NCBI GenBank assembly: GCA_012295275.1
Contig: CM022673.1
Location: 5,601,811 to 5,661,810, forward strand
Origin: Chrysomallon squamiferum
Taxonomy: Eukaryota; Mollusca; Gastropoda; Neomphalida; Peltospiridae
Direction: 5' to 3'
DNA: 60,000 nt
Shown piece by piece: positions 47,191 to 59,952 of the stretch; positions within the stretch are counted from its first letter, which is position 1; every line of letters begins with the position of its first letter. A program made the position numbers and the translations under genes. The notes beneath the pieces were generated by a model. The model was not told the origin of the DNA, searched no databases, and saw only the letters and a list, made by a program, of their open reading frames with translations.

Positions 47191-48559
47191 TCTGAACAGG
47201 TTTAATCATAGCAGATTTGTAATTAAATATGCACAATAACTGTCGTCGGAAGAAAAAAAACACCCACCAAAAATCATTAAAAGCTAATCTGGTAGTAGGT
47301 TTATTGTTTTTGCTAATCCATGCATTATGTTTCTTTTGGTGATTTTGTTTTTCAAATGAATTTACACGAATTAATGAGCAATAAAATCTACAATACCGAA
47401 ACAAGAACACTTTCCCAGCCACCCTAAACAACCCTTGGAATAAAGTATATTTTAAAAAAAACCTTCTCCCCTAAATTCCGTTTTCATAAAAACTCAGTAA
47501 CCTATTAATGAACATTTAATGAGTAAACCTAAAATATATAAACCGAAATTTATGCTATTCTAAGAGAACACAAATAGTAATGAAAAAATATTATATAAAT
47601 AATAATAATAATAATGAAAAAATACATAAATAATAATAATAAAATATATAAAGGGCAAAAGAATCGAAATACAAATATAAAACAGATGTTGCACTGCATT
47701 GTTTACATATTCTAAATATTTACTCTGAAATTAATATCCAGTTTATTTTCTAAAGGATTAAATGAATGTCGTAAAAGACCTTATACTTTAGCATAATCAT
47801 TATTCAGTCTATAGGAACAGTTTTCAGTTCTTAGTTATACTTACAGGACGTGTTTCGACTGCAGTCTGTGATTTCTTATCTTGATAGCCTGCTTTTTCTT
47901 TGTACCACTAAGACACCGAAACGATAAGTATGTGTTTTTCTCTTTATATGTTGTTATCAATAAGAAAGATGTAATTAATTTTGTTTATCCTAGTTTTAAT
48001 GAACACAGATATAAGGTGCAAAGATGAGATAAGAGCCCATTTTTATCCTCTTCATACCAATTAAAAGCAAGCATTTTTCACATGCACCGTTTCTAAGAAA
48101 ATACAAACGGCAGACTTTGATCAACTGAATTTGGATAATGTAAACAATGGAGTTTTCAAATGAGCAGATAACATTTTTTCTTATCATTACGAAGCATTAG
48201 ATTTGATTCCTAATAGTTATTTCATTAAACTCGTCCGTGTTTTCGATCTTCTGTTACCTTGCGGGGTTTAGTTTTATTACTGTGTATGCATAAATGTAAA
48301 TATATTGATTCTACGAGTATTACAAACGTTACCTTTTAGTTGTGAATAAATTCCTCCTGTAAACTGTGGATATATTGATAATATTAATGTGTTTGCACAA
48401 CATACAATAACAGTAATAATAAATATGTCAAACAAAACAAACAACAACATAAATCACCAAAATAAGAAAAATATAAAGTAAGGAAAAAATGTTTTACTTT
48501 CAATATTTTAATTATCGATAAAATTTGTTAGTATTAATTTCATTTATAATAATAGAAAT

Positions 48560-48780
48560 TAGTTTACGTAAATGATTACGAACAAAACAAAACAAAACCC
48601 CCCCCCAAAAACACTACATCCCTAAAACCAAAAACACACACACACACACACACACACAAAAAAAAAAAAAACAAAACAAACCAAAACAACAACCGACAAA
48701 CATTAAAAAAACAACAGCACCAAAACCCCTGAAAAAACATCACCCCTCAAAAAAAAAAAGAACAAAAAAAAGACCCTTCA
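48560..48780. repeat. A/C-rich low-complexity tract with (AC)n
   Basis: A strand-asymmetric stretch of C runs, A runs, (AC)n at about 48632-48658 and ACAAAAC-like words, almost lacking G. Confidence 0.8.
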
Positions 48781-49599
48781 CGTATGCGACAAAATAAATA
48801 CGAAAATACATATAAACAGAAAAAGAAAGGAAACATTTATGTTTTCTAAATCTATTTTCAAAATAATGAATATTTTCCAAAAAAATATTTCAGGACGGAT
48901 TAAGATATCATTAGAACAAATGAGAACAGTGGTTTTGGGTGGTTGTTTTTTCTGTTTTTTTTTTTTTATTATTATTATTCGTTAGATAATTTCGTAAACT
49001 AGATAATTTAAAATTTATTGAGATTATAGAGAATGTGTTAGATACGAAATTTGATTATATATTAATATTGAAATGCCTATTTGATTTAAATTTGGACCTT
49101 TTATGGGTTTGTTTCTATGTGCATTTGTCTGTCTTCATTTTAACTATGTTCATTCTGTATATATTTGTACTCGTTTGAGTATTTGTACATATTTTTGTAT
49201 TTGCGGTTCATCTGTGTGCTCTTTGTTAAGTATATATGTATATGCACGAATTCTTTTGTATGTGTGTATGTATGTATTTATGTACGAGTTTATATTATAG
49301 ATGGTTGTCTGTATTTGCGTTTGTAGTTTATATTTTTTATAGTATATAGTTAGGAATGTTGTCTGTATTTACGACAATATTTTGCCAGGACTAACCAGTC
49401 GCTGAGGTTTGTCAGTATATGTATTTCAACCACCGAGACAACCTTCGAAAAGATTATAGTTGCTGGTAATCATAGCTTGTTATGAATGATTTATTTTGAA
49501 ACCTGGCACTGGCAAATATATTTTTGTATTTCTGATTATGTATGTCTGATTAGACTCTGTACATAGACAATATTCGGATATGCACATGCACAGGACAAT

Positions 49600-49690
49600 G
49601 TCCAACCATGAAATGCCGCCGACGGGTCTCAAACGATTGGCCCCCATTCACCCGCACGACGATACCAGTCAAGTTCCGAGACAACATTAA
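49600..49690 (-). mobile_element. possible tRNA-derived SINE fragment
   Basis: A GC-rich island in AT-rich DNA. On the minus strand it reads TGGTATCGTCGTGCGGG (A-box-like, 49651-49667), then GTTTGAGACCC (B-box-like, 49624-49634), with spacing near that of tRNA promoters. It cannot fold as a normal tRNA. The weaker match makes this a tentative call. Confidence 0.35.
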
Positions 49691-50028
49691 AAAAGGTGGT
49701 CCTAAAATATGTTTGTATGTTTTTATATAAGTACGTGTGTATCTGCTTGTTTTGTGTATGTGCATTTTACAAGTGTGAGTGCATCTGCTTGTTTGTTTTG
49801 TGTATATTTGCATTTTATGTCAAGTTTTGAGTTAATAGCATCTATGTACTATTGGCTATTATTATAATTATTTATAATTAATATTACTATTATTATTGTT
49901 ATTTTATTTATTTATTTATTTATTTATTTATTTTGTTATATCTGTTACTGTTGGTGGTGGTGTTTTTATTTTATTGTAAAGAGCGAACCCTAATGGATAA
50001 TTTATAAAATTACAACAAAGAAACAACA

Positions 50029-50064
50029 ACATCCGGTTTTCGAAGACATACGACATCCGGTTTT
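50029..50064. promoter_or_regulatory. paired ACATCCGGTTTT elements upstream of a start codon
   Basis: The 12-mer ACATCCGGTTTT occurs twice, 24 bp apart, about 55-90 bp upstream of the ATG at 50118. CpG-containing repeats like this stand out from the AT-rich surroundings. The reverse complement AAAACCGGATGT resembles an ETS-type site (CCGGAT rather than CCGGAA). Likely core-promoter elements of the downstream gene. Confidence 0.45.
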
Positions 50065-50117
50065 GTTTGCGTCTGGTCCATTTGTAAAAATACTTTTAGG
50101 ACCAGGAAATCAGCACA

Positions 50118-53100
50118 ATGCAGCCTTCTCCACAACAGAGGTATCAAACTCAAGGTCCTCCTATGAGACCACCATTTTCTCAGCCAAACTTTGGATCGGT
50201 AAGTTTCATAAATAGTAGTAATAATATATGTGAACAAAGAGTCGAGACATCAAATGGTAATCGGTTAGCTCCCTTTACTTCACGATAAAGAAACTACCGT
50301 GTACCTTTCTTATTTTATATTTTAAGTTTGATTTTTTTTCGATTTTAACATATTTCCTATTAAGGCCATTTTAACAGGGTTCATTATCACGCTGATAGTC
50401 TGGAACAGTTCAGTATATCAACATGGCTAGCGCTACAACATCGGTACTTACCTATTCCGACTATTCGGAGTATTCCATAATGATAATGTCAGAGCTGTCA
50501 AAGTATATTTCTATGTTTTATTGGAAATTGCTTTTATATATAGATCCTACAGATGCCAGATTTGCATTTTATTACACAGAAGAAATAGTGCAGTTTTTCA
50601 AAATTATTTACCGGCCATCAAATGATTTACAAAGAGCTGTTTTGAATGGAAAGGGAGAATACTGGTTAATGGCTATGTGGGCATGGAAAGATATTGTGAA
50701 ATACGTGTCTGGGCTATGGATGTGGTTAAATGGCAAGAACCTGAATATTCTATCATTAAACACATACTCTGATCAGCCCAGAACAAAACAAGTATAATTT
50801 CTTGTTGATCCCTCACTACTTCTTACAGACAAGGCAGAATCTCTGTTTTTGAATCATTGCTTTGCGTACAAGATCCTCCAAAATATGCTCACATGTTTGA
50901 GTTATTAAAAAAGGAGCATTGAAAATGTTGTTAGTGTAATAGACAGCTCGAGGACCAACTCCCTGATGGTCAGTTCTGGGCACCCACTGAGGAAGATAGA
51001 TGATACCAACTGCCTTTCTCCGAATATCACAGGTAAGTGGAAGTTTGGTAAGGCTGATGCATTGTGCACGAAATGCAGAATTTGTCCGAGGTGAGTCCAA
51101 GAGAACAATGTCATTGCTCCATACTCTGGCCGAAATAAAATAAAACAGCAACATTTAGGACTTGTACTGACACAAATGAAGGAGGTATGGTGCACCAACA
51201 TTTCATACAGGATAGACCACAAGAACAGTTAAAAGCTTCACAGTGAAAACTGAGGGAACATAAAGAAAGAAATTGAAAGATGAATGAAAAAATGTTTGAG
51301 AACTTCATTCATATTGGTGGGTTTTGGGGAAGTACTCGGGCAATTCAAGAACACCTGGGCACTATAACATTTAATGTCAAGAAAATAAATGTGCTGAAAC
51401 TACAAGTACATTTTAGATATAAACTCCTGAGAAACATAGTGCCACAAGATTGCCATATTCCAAGGCAAATAATATCAACCTTGAAGACCAGCTAGACAAA
51501 TTGCTAGACTGCCCAGTTTTAAATGAGCAGTGTGAACACCTGCATTTGCTTATGAACCAGATGTTCTCATTTATTCAGAAATGGAGGAGTTCTGGTAATG
51601 TTGAAGAATATTATTATGGGAGGGTAGTTAAATCACTGGTGGATAGAAAGAAGAAATTTCACTGAATTTCAGCTTCTGTACAGTCATGAACAGGACACAA
51701 CAGACAATGTCTTTAGCTTGATAAAATTCTGATCAGTATGTACATTGGTGACAACAATTTTAAAAAATTAGATTTTTTGCAGTAATTTACCAAGGCAATG
51801 AAAAAAAAAATTATTACTGTTTTTTTAATTAGGGTGAAGCACATTTAATGTTTCTTGCCCAAAACACTTCCATTTCAGCAGTTTCCTTAACACTTTATGG
51901 CAAAATAACACTATAAAAAAAAATTATGGTTGCTATGGTAACAATAAAAAATTATAATAACTTTGGTTAGCAGTGGATGGAAATAAACTCCTTCTTTGGA
52001 TTACCTGACACAAATTACCTTAATAGGCTAAATTAAAATTAAAATAAATGCTTTTATGATAAAAAGTTTTGGCAAGTCCTAAACACTGAACCAAGCTGAT
52101 TAATGAAAAACCATTGAAACAATGGACCAAAATTGACCAACCTGTGATGTTTCTAGATAAGATACTGTAATACATTAAACACCATTATCTTCAGCATTCC
52201 TTATTTGTTCCAACCAGTTTACTTGCAGTCCCAAATGAAAGTTTGAAATTTTATGAATGTATCTATTAATAATATTCCCTGTATCCATAATGCAGTTTCA
52301 GAGTATAGAAAGAGCAGATTAAATTTTATTTTTATTTTTTAAGCAACGTATTCAATAATTAGTAACCAAGAGTACAGTTTCTTGTGTTATGCATAATCAT
52401 GATAATGCTTGTTTTATGATAATACTGATAATATGAGAAAATATATCTTGTTCAACAACTACAGTCTATTGTTTGCAGCAAGGAATTTTTTTAGATGAAC
52501 AAGTCATTTTCAGATGGTCAGTTTGACAAACTGAATGTAGTGAAATGCCTTTCCTTTTCCTGTTGAAAACTCATTAAATTAAACATTTGCATAATAATTT
52601 ATTTTGGTTTGTATGTAATGGTATGTTCCATGCAGGATATATTTATGAAACAAATTATATTTAGTTTGTAGCTTTAAGTTTGAAGCATAAATGTGAGTGA
52701 TTGGTGATTTTTTTATAATTTATTTTTGAAAATAACAATAAAAAATTGAATTAAAGTATTGAGGAATCATCTTTATTTTTTCTCAAATTAAGTTAGTCTG
52801 TTTTGTTGGTGAATGATATACAAAACTTCTAAAGTAAAAAAAAAAAAAAAAAAATGAACAAAAACACATGAAGACTGAAAACAATATTATATGATATTTA
52901 TTTAAAATAAAATAAATAAAGTAATATACTGGTGCTAGTTACTATATTACTGGCATTTTAAAAATATAAAATTATAAAATTAGAGGAATGTGTTTTATGT
53001 TAATTCTGTAAACACTAATAACAGTTAATTGATAAAATATAAATAAATATAATAATGCATTTTATGATGATATTGTATATATATTAATCCTAGTCCTGTA

Positions 53101-56100
53101 TCACATTAAAAATAGAAAACCATTTGTGCGTTAGATAAATCCATAAAATGAATTTACTAGAAAACAGAAAATAATTTTATTTTTACGTTAAAAGTAAAAA
53201 AAATTATTTTTGACATTTCTTTTAATTCAAAATAAATAAAGATATCAAAGCTGAAAAAACAAGGCATAGTATTTTATTTGAATAAAATTTGTATGTGTGC
53301 AATTTCACAGGGTTCTTTAGTTGTAGTAATTCTCAGATGGAAATAAGTTTGGTTTGTTTTGTCAAAATGTGTTATTCATTTCTGAAATTACATTAAAAAC
53401 CCCAAATAAAAAAAAAAATTAGAAGCTTAAAACCTATGTAAACTGATACTCCTGTTATCTAATACTAAAATTATTTAACTAAATATATCATATAAACAGT
53501 TATTTAAATAACTGACTATTTTACTTTTTTCTAAATCAAATGACAGCTATATGCTCTAGTAAATAATTGACTCAATTTTTTTAACCCTAAGTCAATTCAG
53601 CTACATGTTCTGTCTTTTAAAGTTCGACTAGTTTCTTCTGGTAATCGTAATTTCATATGGTGAAGGACTTAAGCCAAAGGCCATAACTCCTTCAAAATCA
53701 AAATCAGTGGGGTTGTTTTCACCAAGAGTGATGTTGTACTGTTTGAAAAACGAGATTGCAAACATTCGAGCAAAATCATAAGCAATGCGTCGACCTATGC
53801 AGGGTCTTGCTCCTCCAGCAAAAGGCATGAAATTCTTCATGGTTTTTGCACTCACTGTCTGTCCATTTTCTTCAAGAAATCGTTCAGGGCGAAATGACAT
53901 CGGATCATCCCACATAGCTTTGTCATGGTGAATCTCCCAGATGTTTACCAGGACTGTGGTACCTGTTGAAAAATGATTTTATTGCATTTCATTTACTTCA
54001 GGGATGAGCAGTTAATGCACACAGTGTTAAAAAAAAAAAAAAAAAATGAAATCACGTTAACATTTCTGTATCATGCATTTTGTATGAAAGTATTTCTCAG
54101 TCGGGAGGATGACAATATGGTTCACAGAAATTTATATTTCTTTGTTTACATTTAATAATATATTTCTAGTTAAGCATATGTATTAGAAATATTGAAATAA
54201 AAATTTCATAATTTAATTTTACATGTACATATTCACATCAAAATATATAAATTATTTTTAAAAAAACAAACCCAAAAAACTAAAAATGTATTATCAAAGA
54301 AAATTAATTATGCATTTTTCAACAATTTCATAATCCTGGGATGGTTCAGTGTATTTGTTAATTCTTAAATCATTAAGATGTATTATTGTGAGAGAACAGA
54401 CTTTTACTTATTTGATCTGTTATTACATTATACTACACACACACTTACCTTTTGGAATAACATAGTCCTCCACATGTATGTCATCACTAGCCATGTGTGG
54501 TATGGCAAATGGATTGGGAGGGGATATGCGCAGTGTTTCCATGACAACAGCATCTATAAGTGAAATAATAGTGGTTTAAGAATTCTATAGTATCTATATT
54601 TAAAATGAAAAAATAAATTAGAATAGAATCTAGTTCATCCCTCAAACAAACCATAAAGGTATATATAAAAAAAAAATTCTTTCCTCAGCTCTTTGTTAAA
54701 TCTTATTTTATATAAACTTAATTATTAAAATTATTTATTGTTGATTATATGGTAATAAATATTTATATTTATAAAAAATGTTTAGAAATATTTACTGTTA
54801 TTATTACTGTTAACATTTTTAACAAAGTATTGTATATAATGCTTTGAAAATTAATTTAAAGTTAAATCACCATTCACTAAAATATGAAAGGCTTAAAAGC
54901 AGTATGGTTTAAACAGCAGCATATTTTTGAGAAAAATTATTATTAGTTATTAAAATATATAATTTAATTCAAAGTAAAACAAAATAGTTAATCAACATAA
55001 TGTGTACAGTTAAATTTGATTGTCATCACACTAAATGTTTTTTTGTTGTTGTTTTTTTGTTTTTTGTTTTTTTTTAATGTCTGGAGTTTACTCACTCTGG
55101 TTCTTGGCTCTTCCCATTTATAAATTAATAAAGATACTGCTCTACCTTAAATTCATGATAGATATATTTCAAATTTACCTGTTAGAGGAGTATTGTTCTT
55201 TCCACTGGTGTTGTAAGTTTGCGATGTCAGATGGTCTGTTTCTTGCTGTACCTTTTTCTGAATGGCTGGATTGTGAGCTAGATATAGTAGAAGCCAGTTC
55301 AGTGTGCATGATAAAGTGGTGGAGCCTGTATAAAAGAATTTGTTTAAACATGCTGTCCTCATTATTTGAAACTTGAATATTATGTATGTCAGGCTGTTTA
55401 TAAAATATATTTGAAGTTTATCGGATATGTGTGTGTTTAACATCTGTAATTAATTAAATTATTATATACAATAATACATTAATTCAGTTTATTATTATTG
55501 TTTATTATTTATTACATGGTTTCATGTATTTGTTAAAAAAGTAAAAAGGTTTAAAATATTTGACTAAGTTCACACATGTTTCTGCAGAAGTTGAGTGTAT
55601 ATTTCTTACCACCTATGTCCATGGTCCAAGCACAAATTTTTATTTCAGTTTCACTGATTTTATCTTGTTCTGCATTCAGCATGTGGTTTAGGACATTGTT
55701 CAGACTACATTTGCCATTTTTCTGGTTTTTAACCTGTTCATCTAGAAAGGCATCTCTTTCCTTAAAATAGAAAAAAAAGAAAGAAATAGAAACAAAATAT
55801 TTTTATTAAAGAAATATATTTTATAAATAATTATTTATCCATCACAACTGATTTATCAAAGTAATATGTTTTTTCCTAGGGAAGGTGCACAAAAGATACA
55901 CTTAAATAAATATATTACTGAAGCCAATTACTCATTCTGAATATCATTTTTAATTTCCTCATGCTGAATTAGATATTATTTATAAATTATACTGATCATA
56001 AAAAATTATTTAAATTTAACTGCATTTTCATATATTTATTTTTTATTATTTGTTTTTTTTGAATTTTTTGAATTATTAAATAATTTAATACAGTGAATTT

Positions 56101-59100
56101 TGGCTCTCACCTCAAGGAAATGTTTAAAATGTTTTGTTGATTCACATGGCACATACCAGAGCCATGGAAATATGTTGATGAGGTGATCTGGTTCTAGACA
56201 TTTCATAGCATCAGCCAGACTTTTTGTTTGCTGTAGAAAACAGGGATCTTCCATTGACTCATACTGTCTGCCATAGATACATGAGTTTTGAAACAGTACC
56301 ATGATGTTTTCACACATTTGTGCAGGGTTGAAAGTTTTGCCATTCTGGGTGTTGAGCCTAACATATAAATTATTCTGTTTTTTTAAATATGTAAAGCTTC
56401 TTGGAAGATTTGCTTTAAAAGTTTATATATGTGTCTATGGTACCATCATTTGAATAACGTTTTCATAGATATAATCTTTATTCATTTGCTTTTGCCCATT
56501 TGTTTTATTTTTATTTATTATTATTATTTTTTAATTATTTATTTATGTGGATAAATATATAACATTTTATAACTTTGTAAAAATGTTATTCTTCTGATAT
56601 AAATACCATTTAAACAAGAGATCCATGGTGTAAGAAAGATGATGATCCAAGGCCATATTCTGAGTGTCCATCAAAGCAGCATGCAGCATCTTTTGTTCTC
56701 TTTTCCACTTCATTCCATATGGAATGGCACCAATGCAATCCAGGCTACCACCACAGAGATGTTTGAAGATTGGTACAAAGGGACGATTAGCCAGTTTGAC
56801 ATTTTTTAGCAGATGAATTGCAAGATTGATCTCGTTGACAAATATGGCTGGGCCATCCATTGCCATCTGTATTGTTAGCATTTTGCCATATTTCTTTACC
56901 AGTGGCTTCAGGCAAATATGTGGCTTTTTTCTGTTGAGACCATACAGGCCACCAATAAAAGGGAGTGATAATGGCCCTGGTGGCATGTGCAGCCATTTTC
57001 TTCGATACAAATCTCGGAGGAGGCTGGCAATAATGAGTGCAGTGAGACAGAAAGCAAGGAATGAAAAAGGCTGGCATATCTGAAATAAGGAATATATAAT
57101 GAAGGCTGCTCAAAGTCCATGGGATACCAAAAAAAGGTTATATAACATAATCTGAGGCAGATAAAATACATTATTAACATTTGTAAAAATCAATTGGATT
57201 TTTCTACTTACCAACATTTTCAGTCAGATTTATAAGAACTGTATTCAATAATAGCTACTTATGTATTTGAATATTCAGATGGATATTTTAAGAACTTTAT
57301 ATACTAATCTCAATAGACAAGAAAGGAAAAAACTGAATTATTGTGTTACAATTTTCAGATATTAAGGTACTTTAAATATGTATTTATTTCTAGTTTTCTT
57401 CTATAAAGCACACACAGATATATATTTAAATACATTTGCTTACAAAATTCCATATTTATTTCTCTAATTAGATACATATTTGGTTTTAGACTACAGTAAC
57501 TATTTAAAACTAACATTTTAATTTTTAGTAATTAATACCTTGGACATACTCTAATGCAGTTACATTTAAAATTGAGATTAAATATTTATATTTCTTACCT
57601 AAAGTTTAAATTCTAATAGCAGAATTATTAAAATAGTTGTCAGCAGATTGTTAAATGATGTCTTATTTTTATTAGAACACACTGAAGTTACAAAGTATCT
57701 GTTTATTGAATACTGCATTTTTAAAAATATTGCATCATTTTGAATTATTACTAACTTAGGTTATATTCTTTTCTGTATTTAATCAGATAAAAAAATCTTA
57801 TTTCAAAATTCAGTATAAATAAATATATTTTTAATATTTTGTTTAACCTTTTTAAATATTAAATTAATTTTGAAACTTCTCTTTTTGAATGTTTTATATT
57901 TCTTACATTTTATATTTTAAGTAAAATTGTTTTAAAAACTTTTTTCTCTTTAATTGTTTAGAATTTTTTTTTTGTTTTTAAAGATAATTGTTTCTTAAAA
58001 AACTATCTTTTGACTTGTTTTATTCATTTGACTTTCCAAAAAAAAAAAAAAAAAAAAAAAAAATTTTTTTTAGAGTAACTTACAGTCAATTGCATTATCC
58101 ATGTCAAAATGGAGACGAAAAATAAATCTTCTGCTATTGGATTCCAAAGGAAATCAAGGTTTTCCACTTTGGAAAAAAAATCAGAATCAGGAAAATCTTG
58201 ATCAGACATTTTGAATTTTGTGTGCAATATGTTGTCGAATCTTTTATTTTAATATATCTGTATCTTGAAAATCTGAAGATCTCTCTACACCTGAAATTGT
58301 TCATGTTTAAAGATGTCAGTCATCAGTTGATTGGCACGTTGTGGGATGTCCTGATAAAATAAGTGTAGGCGGTAAATCTGCATAATGTTTATCCACTGTG
58401 TACATAATATTTGACCACTCTGAATATTTAAAATTATTTTTTTGTATTAAGTATTGTCAGTCATCGATTGATTGACAGATGGCAGAATGGATCAGCTGGG
58501 ACATGGGAGGCAACTCTGGAATACATTTGCATATGTTAACCACAGTAATCTGTCTTGTAATAGGAACATAATTATTACCAACTTGAACTTACTAGCACTT
58601 AGTAGTAAAGACTGTCAATTTTTATGTTCCACATTCTCAGAATAATGCTTGGCTTTGTTTTATTACATCATAATGATAACATTAAAGTATTTTATTATTG
58701 TTTATTATCGTTGTTGTTGTTGTTGTTGTTGTTGAAGCATCACATCATTGTGTTTGTGGGAAGGTATGATAAATCTTAACAGTTTTTGAGATAAGATTTC
58801 CATTACATGTCAAACTTTCAGCCACTGGTTTCTTGGTGATTAGATAAGTACAGCTTGTCCAAAAACTGGCTCAGAAACCCTATTTTTCATGACCTCTGTC
58901 TGTGTTTATATTGGATCATGTGTGTTAAAATACTTATGGAAGATATTCCTGTCTGTATGTGTGATTTGATTTGTTTCCTTTTTTGTGTTGTTAACCCAGT
59001 TGTTCCAAATTTTGACACTGAAACTGTTGTTGGACAACAATGAGGAGTATCAAAAACAGACGTTTCTAAATAAAGTTTTACGTCAAGCATGAGTTGTTTG

Positions 59101-59952
59101 ACCAGTCATGCCACTGCTATTGTATACTGTTTGAAATATTTATTTTTAGAATATCATTCATCCTACACAAGTCATGCACTTTCCTTTCATTTTAGTTTCT
59201 TTCTTTCTTTCTTTTCTTTCATTATTTTTTTTTTTTTTTATTATTATTATATGTTTTTTTTTCATTGGACATGATCAAAATTCTTTTAATATTTGTTTCT
59301 ACAGAGTAATATAAATTTGACTTAATAATATAATTTTTAATTTTTTTTTTTTAAAGATTTGTTTAAAATGTTTTTTGTTATTTTAAAAAAAACACCAATG
59401 TGATTATACACATGGTTATAGGAAACATTTTTTAAATAAAACAAAAATCAGTTTCTATTCACCATAGCCAGTTTTAAGTATGAGCATAACAAATTTTTAT
59501 GTTTTCTTACTGTTGCTGGATATACCATACACTGATACAGATTACAGTACAACAAATGTGATATTATAATGATATATAATAATAAATACAGTATATCATA
59601 GTGCAGCATAATCATGTTCTAAACTGTCAAAAACATAATACAATACTTTTAATTAAAAAAAAAAAAAACAGGGTAAAAAAAAAAAAAAACAGATGAAAAA
59701 ACATGGTTAGAATGGCAAATAAATCTCTCAAAAGTAAAAATAAAATAGAAAATCTTTGTCTGAAAAATGTATCGTAGATCATGAAATGGTTTAAAGTGCT
59801 TTGGTTGTGTGAACAAATAGCCTAAAGACATTTTTTGATGTTTTTTGTTTTTCAGGGACCTCGACCTGTATATGGACCTGGGCCACAAATGGCAGGTGGA
59901 TCAAAGATGATGGGTGGACCTGGAGGGATGTCACCTCATCCAGTTTATCCTG
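50118..59952 (+). CDS. Pro/Gly/Met-rich N-terminus of an incomplete gene (possibly SMARCD/BAP60-like)
   Basis: Two coding exons are in the window: 50118-50198 (27 codons, donor TCG|GTAAGT) and 59856-59952 (acceptor TTTTCAG, donor CTG|GTCAGT, phase 1). Together they give a disordered Q/P/G-rich start: MQPSPQQRYQTQGPP, then GPRPVYGPGPQMAGG and PGGMSPHPVYPG. The remainder lies beyond the window. Such starts occur in chromatin and RNA cofactors. The RYQ...PP.MRP pattern is reminiscent of the SMARCD/BAP60 N-terminus, but low-complexity sequence gives little proof of identity. The start is supported by the paired promoter elements and by the match of both splice sites in phase. The separating intron is 9.66 kb and hosts a whole P450 gene on the other strand. 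Confidence 0.6.
50420..51700. pseudogene. decayed coding-like island in intron (possible old mobile element)
   Basis: About 1.3 kb with visibly lower AT content and protein-like open frames: plus strand 50423-50797 (includes FYYTEEIVQFFKIIYRP and GEYWLMAMWAWKDIVKYV), plus strand 51280-51495 and 51450-51665 (overlapping frames, ending SSGNVEEYYYGRVVKSL), and minus strand 50816-51154 (includes LPQWVPRTDHQGVGPRA). No single frame spans the island and there are frame changes. I do not recognise the family and found no terminal repeats by eye. It may be a pseudogene or a decayed transposon or other insertion; strand is uncertain. Confidence 0.35.
51700..53620. other. AT-rich intron sequence, P450 3' flank
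   Basis: No coding signal. On the minus strand TTTATT at 53274-53279 and 53176-53181 could be AATAAA signals for the P450 gene. Confidence 0.45.
53628..58209 (-). CDS. cytochrome P450, clan 2 (CYP17/CYP2-like), nested in an intron
   Basis: Haem mono-oxygenase expected in the ER membrane. Seven exons: 58084-58209, 56607-57079, 56111-56357, 55610-55760, 55179-55325, 54449-54553, 53628-53962 (TAG). Phase is kept at each junction and the product is 527 residues, slightly longer than the usual 500. An N-terminal Asp/Glu-rich leader precedes two hydrophobic spans (about 30-42 and 45-63), then MPPGPLSLPFIGG. Later: I-helix DIGGSTTLS (331-339), K-helix ETLR (387-390), PERF (442-445), and haem loop FMPFAGGARPCIG with axial Cys471. 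CIGRRIAYDFAR follows. The I-helix position that normally holds Asp/Glu before the conserved Thr is Thr335. The gene lies wholly inside the 9.66 kb intron of the plus-strand gene starting at 50118. Substrate unknown; CYP17-like members of this clan are common in molluscs and annelids. The start Met 58209 fits the splice phase, but the acidic leader is unusual. Confidence 0.93.
58210..59855. other. P450 5' flank and remainder of host intron
   Basis: Includes two related segments, GTCAGTCATCAGTTGATTGG (about 58315) and GTCAGTCATCGATTGATTG (about 58456), about 140 bp apart, and a (TTG)n at about 58710-58734. The open frames at 58855-59090 on both strands have no recognised motif. From about 59190 the DNA is AT-rich with poly(T) runs. 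Confidence 0.45.

Noticed and set aside
58855-59090. Open frames on both strands near the P450 5' flank
   Set aside because: Short, Cys/Ile-rich or overlapping antisense pairs with no motif or splice support.
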